Source: Cognatishimia sp. WU-CL00825
Lineage (GTDB): Bacteria; Pseudomonadota; Alphaproteobacteria; Rhodobacterales; Rhodobacteraceae
Direction: 5' to 3'
Length of the DNA: 64,000 nucleotides
Assembly: GCF_040364665.1 (NCBI RefSeq)
Contig: NZ_BAABWX010000006.1
Span: 32,909 to 96,908 of the forward strand
The notes under the pieces are model-generated. The model searched no databases and was not told the DNA's origin. It was given only the letters and a program-made list of their open reading frames with translations. A program made the translations under genes and the position numbers. Every line of letters starts with the position of its first letter. Positions within the stretch are counted from its first letter, which is position 1. Of this stretch, positions 60,757 through 64,000 are shown piece by piece.

Positions 60757-61332
60757 TTAGAGGCCTCCAAGACTGCGCCAGACCATGTCAAAGGTCTGAT
60801 CTGCTTCGTCTTGGGGGATGCGGGTGCCGGCCAAGGCATGTTTGCGCGCCAAATGCAGGGCAGGGCCGATCAGAATATTGATGGCCACCCCAAGCGACGG
60901 CGGAGAGATGACATTTTGATCAATGGCGCTGCGAATGACGCTTTCAACTTCGGTTTGCATTGGGGCAATTTCGGTCTTTTGCGTTTGGGTCAGCACCTGC
61001 GCGGCCCCTGTGGTTTCTAGAAACAGGAATGCGTGCGGGTCTTGGTGCTGAAAGGTCAACAATGCGTGCCACATGCCAGACACGGCCTGTTTGGCTGAAA
61101 CACCACGGGTGGGGGCCATCAGTTTGGCATGAAAATCACGTTTGATGTGCAAGTAGACCTGCTGAAGCATGTCTTCCTTGGACTCATAATGCAGATACAG
61201 CGTGCCGGCTGAAATCTGTGCTGTTTTCGCCACCGTCGCCATATTGGCGCTGCCGATGCCCTGGGTCGCAACCGTGGTTGTAACGGCTTTGATGATGCGT
61301 TCTGCGATGGCTTCTTTGGTCGGGCGTTTCAT
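60757..61332 (-). CDS. TetR family regulator
   Basis: The 191-residue protein has a TetR DNA-binding N-terminus (TVATQGIGSANMATVAKTAQ, ISAGTLYLHYESKEDMLQQV, about 20-59) and a helical ligand domain. A perfect 22-bp palindrome lies 10 bp upstream, so it probably represses itself and the downstream SDR gene. Confidence 0.88.
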   Translation of the reverse strand: MKRPTKEAIAERIIKAVTTTVATQGIGSANMATVAKTAQISAGTLYLHYESKEDMLQQVYLHIKRDFHAKLMAPTRGVSAKQAVSGMWHALLTFQHQDPHAFLFLETTGAAQVLTQTQKTEIAPMQTEVESVIRSAIDQNVISPPSLGVAINILIGPALHLARKHALAGTRIPQDEADQTFDMVWRSLGGL

Positions 61333-61341
61333 CTGCGAATC

Positions 61342-61363
61342 CAGTAATGAATATTCATTACTG
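61342..61363. promoter_or_regulatory. TetR operator candidate
   Basis: A perfect 22-bp palindrome with half-site CAGTAATGAAT is centred between 61352 and 61353, just upstream of the TetR start codon. Confidence 0.7.
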
Positions 61364-61409
61364 TAATTAGGTAAGACTTACAGGGCTTTCAAGACGCAAT
61401 CGACCTAAT

Positions 61410-61745
61410 CTAGGATTTGATGGGGTAACGATCGGCTTCTTCAAAGACGTCTATGGCTTTGGTGCCCGCCGCAATCCTGGCCGCATGCTCCACGCCTGCC
61501 TCGATTGCATAGTGGTCACCTGGCCGATAGGTCTTGGTTTCGCCAAGCATGGTAAGTTCGATACTGCCTTCGATCACTGTGCCCCATTGCGCCAAATGCG
61601 CGTGGGCGGGGATTTCGACGTCTTGAAAAAAGGTGAAAAACACCGTGAGCCCAGCGTCAGAGCGGATGGCGCGCGATTGAACGACGTCTTCGGAGAAGGG
61701 CAGATCTAGAGCGGGTAATTTGGCAATGAAATCTGGAAAATTCAT
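61410..61745 (-). CDS. small cupin-domain protein
   Basis: The 111-residue single cupin has the two family motifs with metal-ligand residues, VEIPAHAHLAQWGTVIEGSI (about 43-62) and YRPGDHYAIEAGVEHAARI (about 73-91). It lacks any other domain and could be a small metal-binding enzyme or sensor. It stands between the TetR gene and gap on the same strand. Confidence 0.8.
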   Translation of the reverse strand: MNFPDFIAKLPALDLPFSEDVVQSRAIRSDAGLTVFFTFFQDVEIPAHAHLAQWGTVIEGSIELTMLGETKTYRPGDHYAIEAGVEHAARIAAGTKAIDVFEEADRYPIKS

Positions 61746-61829
61746 GGGTTACCTTTGCAATATGATTTTGGGGTCCGCGACAGAGTGCGCCAAGTGCAGC
61801 CCTAAGGCAAAGAAAATCACCAAGCAGCA

Positions 61830-61857
61830 AAAAGCCCGCAACACGTGCTGCGGGCTG
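61830..61857 (-). terminator. terminator of gap
   Basis: On the minus strand AGCCCGCA and TGCGGGCT form an 8-bp stem (61834-61857), followed by TTTTT. It lies 26 bp after the gap stop and is a standard intrinsic terminator. Confidence 0.85.
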
Positions 61858-61882
61858 ATGCAATTGGGTTTGCAGGGCTGGT

Positions 61883-62884
61883 TTACAGCAAGGCTGCCAT
61901 GGCGCGACCTGTGTCGACCATACGGCATGAAAAGCCCCATTCGTTGTCATACCAGCTGACGATACGCACGAGACCTTCGGAGGTGACCGAGGTTTGAGGG
62001 GCCGCAAAGGTTGACGAATGCGCGTCGTGGTTAAAATCGATGGATACCAGCGGGCGCTCTTCGTAGCCGAGCACGCCCTTAAGCGGGCCAGCGGCGGCTT
62101 CTTTGACTGCTGCATTGATCGCATCAACAGTCGCTGGTTTTTCCGGCATAAAACTAAGATCAACCAAAGAGACATTGGCGGTTGGCACACGAATAGCAGA
62201 ACCTTCGAGACGGCCTTTGAGGTGTGGCAGAACCAAGGAAATGGCTTTGGCGGCACCGGTCGAGGTTGGGATCATAGACATGGCCGCAGCGCGGGCGCGG
62301 TACAGATCGCTGTGTGCCGCATCATGGGTTGGCTGATCGCCGGTATAGGCGTGGATTGTGGTCATGTAGCCGGTTTTGATGCCAAATGCGTCATCCAGAA
62401 CCTTAGCAACCGGGGCCAGGCAGTTGGTGGTGCATGAGGCGTTGGATACGATGATGTCATCGGCTGTCAGGTCTTGGTGGTTCACACCAAACACAACGGT
62501 GCGGTCAACCTCTTTGCCCGGTGCAGAAATCAGAACACGCTTTGAGCCGTTTTTCAGATGCTTGGCGGCGCCATCACGGGTGGTGAAAATACCGGTGCAC
62601 TCATAGGCAATATCAACGCCATCCCATGGCAGTTCTTCGGGATTGCGAATTGCGGTCAGCTTGATGTCTTGGTTGCCGACAAGGATGCGGTCGCCTTCGA
62701 CTTTGACGTCGGCTTTCAAACGGCCATGCACAGAGTCAAACTGTAGCAAATGCGCCAGCGTTTCCGCCGGGGCCAGATCGTTGATGCCAATGACGTTCAC
62801 ATCTTGCACGTCATTTTCAATGATGGCGCGCAGGACGTTGCGACCGATACGGCCAAATCCGTTGATTGCGATATTCAGGGTCAT
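61883..62884 (-). CDS. gap: glyceraldehyde-3-phosphate dehydrogenase
   Basis: GAPDH (333 aa) has the NAD-binding start INGFGRIGRNVLRAI (about 6-20), Asp in GINDLAPAETLAHLLQFDS, the active-site SNASCTTNCLAP with the catalytic Cys (about 151-162), and the C-terminal VSWYDNEWGFS. It converts glyceraldehyde-3-phosphate to 1,3-bisphosphoglycerate. ATG 62884 follows GGAGACCAGG; a TTG at 62896 is in frame but unneeded. A LacI-family gene diverges from it. Confidence 0.96.
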   Translation of the reverse strand: MTLNIAINGFGRIGRNVLRAIIENDVQDVNVIGINDLAPAETLAHLLQFDSVHGRLKADVKVEGDRILVGNQDIKLTAIRNPEELPWDGVDIAYECTGIFTTRDGAAKHLKNGSKRVLISAPGKEVDRTVVFGVNHQDLTADDIIVSNASCTTNCLAPVAKVLDDAFGIKTGYMTTIHAYTGDQPTHDAAHSDLYRARAAAMSMIPTSTGAAKAISLVLPHLKGRLEGSAIRVPTANVSLVDLSFMPEKPATVDAINAAVKEAAAGPLKGVLGYEERPLVSIDFNHDAHSSTFAAPQTSVTSEGLVRIVSWYDNEWGFSCRMVDTGRAMAALL

Positions 62885-62934
62885 CCTGGTCTCCAATATT
62901 TCAAATTCTGTGGCTCGCGACTCAATTTGCGAGC

Positions 62935-62970
62935 GTTAGCGATAACATTTGCGCTACCGTTAACGCTAAC
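62935..62970. promoter_or_regulatory. paired LacI-type operators between gap and the regulator
   Basis: GTTAGCGATAAC (62935-62946) and GTTAACGCTAAC (62959-62970) are imperfect palindromes with centres 24 bp apart. They resemble operators of gluconate-type LacI/GalR repressors. Confidence 0.6.
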
Positions 62971-63066
62971 GAAAAATTTTTGCAAGCTGAATCCTGCGTC
63001 CTGGAAAGTTGGGCGGACATTGGAAAGGGCCTTGCAGTTCTTGATCAGACCCGTGACGATGCGCGC

Positions 63067-64000
63067 ATGACAAAGCGGCTGAATCTTAAAGATGTGGCAG
63101 AACGTGTGGGCGTCAGTGAAATGACCGCCAGCCGTGCCCTGCGTGGTGCGCCGGATGTGTCTGAAAAGACTCGGCTGAAAGTCGAAGAAGCGGCGCGCAC
63201 GATGGGTTATGTGCCAAATCGCATCGCCGGGTCGCTGGCTTCGCGCTCGGTGAATTTGGTGGCCGTGGTGGTGCCGTCGTTAAACAGCTATGTGTTTCCA
63301 GAGGTTTTGTCGGGCATTTCGTCGGTGCTGAAATCCACGCCGCTTAAACCGGTGGTCGGCGTGTCTGGCTATGATCTGGCCGAAGAAGAAAGCGTGATCC
63401 GCGAAATGCTGAGCTGGCGGCCATCAGGTCTGGTTGTAGCAGGGCTGGAACATTCAGAAACCACACGCAACATGCTGCGCAGTGCCGATTGCCCCGTGGT
63501 CGAAGTCATGGACACCGACGGCACGCCGGTGGGCCATTGCGTCGGGATCTCTCATTTAGAGGCGGGCCGAGAAATGGCGCGGCAGATGATGGCGCGGGGC
63601 TATCGCAAAATCGGTTTTATCGGCACCAAAATGCCACAGGATTTTCGGGCGTTGAAACGTCTGGAAGGGTTTTCAGAAGCGCTGGCGGAGGCGGGGCTGA
63701 GCTTGGCTGATCAGGAATTGTATAGTGGGGATTCCTCTATTCAAAACGGTCGGGCGTTGACCGAAGCGATGCTGGAGCGCGCGCCCGATATCGACGCCAT
63801 CTATTATTCCAGCGATGTGATGTCGGTGGGGGGCTATATGCATTGTCTGGCAAATGGGCTGTCGATCCCGTCGGATTTGGCTTTGGCCGGGTTTAACAAC
63901 CTGCAGATCCTAGAGGGCTTGCCGCTGTCTCTGGCCACCACCGATGCCTGTCGCCATGAAATTGGCCAGCGTGCTGCGGAAATCATTCTGTCAGAAAACC
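63067..64000 (+). CDS. LacI family regulator (cut by window end)
   Basis: About 311 residues are present. The N-terminal LacI helix-turn-helix (LNLKDVAERVGVSEMTASRA, about 5-24) and hinge (GYVPNRIAGSLASRSVNLVA) are complete. The periplasmic-binding-like effector domain follows to the window edge (GYRKIGFIGTKMPQDFRALK; LALAGFNNLQILEGLPLSLA). Similarity is closest to the gluconate-repressor group, judged by eye. It diverges from gap, and two operator-like sites lie between them. Confidence 0.88.
   Translation, partial: MTKRLNLKDVAERVGVSEMTASRALRGAPDVSEKTRLKVEEAARTMGYVPNRIAGSLASRSVNLVAVVVPSLNSYVFPEVLSGISSVLKSTPLKPVVGVSGYDLAEEESVIREMLSWRPSGLVVAGLEHSETTRNMLRSADCPVVEVMDTDGTPVGHCVGISHLEAGREMARQMMARGYRKIGFIGTKMPQDFRALKRLEGFSEALAEAGLSLADQELYSGDSSIQNGRALTEAMLERAPDIDAIYYSSDVMSVGGYMHCLANGLSIPSDLALAGFNNLQILEGLPLSLATTDACRHEIGQRAAEIILSEN

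Noticed and set aside
1..64000. CRISPR arrays, tRNA, rRNA and insertion sequences
   Set aside because: No repeat-spacer pattern, no cloverleaf or rRNA segment and no transposase frame or paired terminal repeats were seen.

Overview
The window reads as an alphaproteobacterium of the order Rhodobacterales (Roseobacter/Rhodobacter relatives). The evidence is the FlaF/FlbT-type flagellar cluster with a MotE-like chaperone and an SltF-like muramidase, a small flagellin ending in SLFR, an RpoE-ChrR pair with its usual lipid-modification neighbours, a MucR/Ros regulator and several CtrA-type boxes (TTAA-N7-TTAA). Taxonomy is inferred from gene content only.

Layout. 1-2.1 kb: a guanidino-acid (agmatinase-family) hydrolase with a partial class III aminotransferase and a divergent GntR/FCD regulator. 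2.2-50 kb: one nearly complete flagellar gene cluster. It holds switch and MS ring (fliF, fliG, fliM, fliN), export apparatus (fliP, fliQ, fliR, flhA, flhB, fliH, fliI, a FliJ-like protein), rod, rings and hook (flgA-L, fliE, fliK), flagellin, stators (motA, motB), regulators (flaF, flbT, two OmpR-type regulators with degenerate receivers, a RpoH-like sigma factor, mucR) and several unassigned genes. Two paralogous response regulators with a degenerate GGDEF-like domain stand at the two ends; the right-hand one adjoins a phosphorelay (PhnD-like sensor kinase, Hpt, CheY-like receiver). 50.4-54.7 kb: a replication and partition module with a Rep_3-type initiator, an iteron array, parA, parB and three copies of a perfect 19-bp palindrome that look like parS. 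54.7-59.9 kb: DUF3833, CFA-synthase-like methyltransferase, DUF1365 and an FAD oxidoreductase, diverging from an ECF sigma (RpoE) and its ChrR anti-sigma. 59.9-64 kb: SDR with a TetR regulator, a cupin, GAPDH, and a divergent LacI-family regulator cut by the window end.

How it fits together. Six exact TTAA-N7-TTAA boxes lie upstream of flaF, flgI/regulator, the sigma factor, hpt and the right-hand response regulator, so CtrA probably sits at the top of the hierarchy. A second recurrent motif of the form YTATNCTTGC lies in most flagellar promoter regions and may belong to the cluster's own regulators. The rep-par module next to both the flagellar cluster and chromosome-like genes (gap, rpoE-chrR) suggests a chromid or large plasmid carrying the flagellar superoperon, or an integrated replicon; the window alone cannot decide.

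The most interesting leads are the degenerate-GGDEF regulators bracketing the cluster, the RpoH-like sigma factor in a fliK-flgD operon, the two pseudo-receiver regulators, the shared promoter motif, the tail-anchored protein between motB and motA, and the mirrored RpoE promoters.
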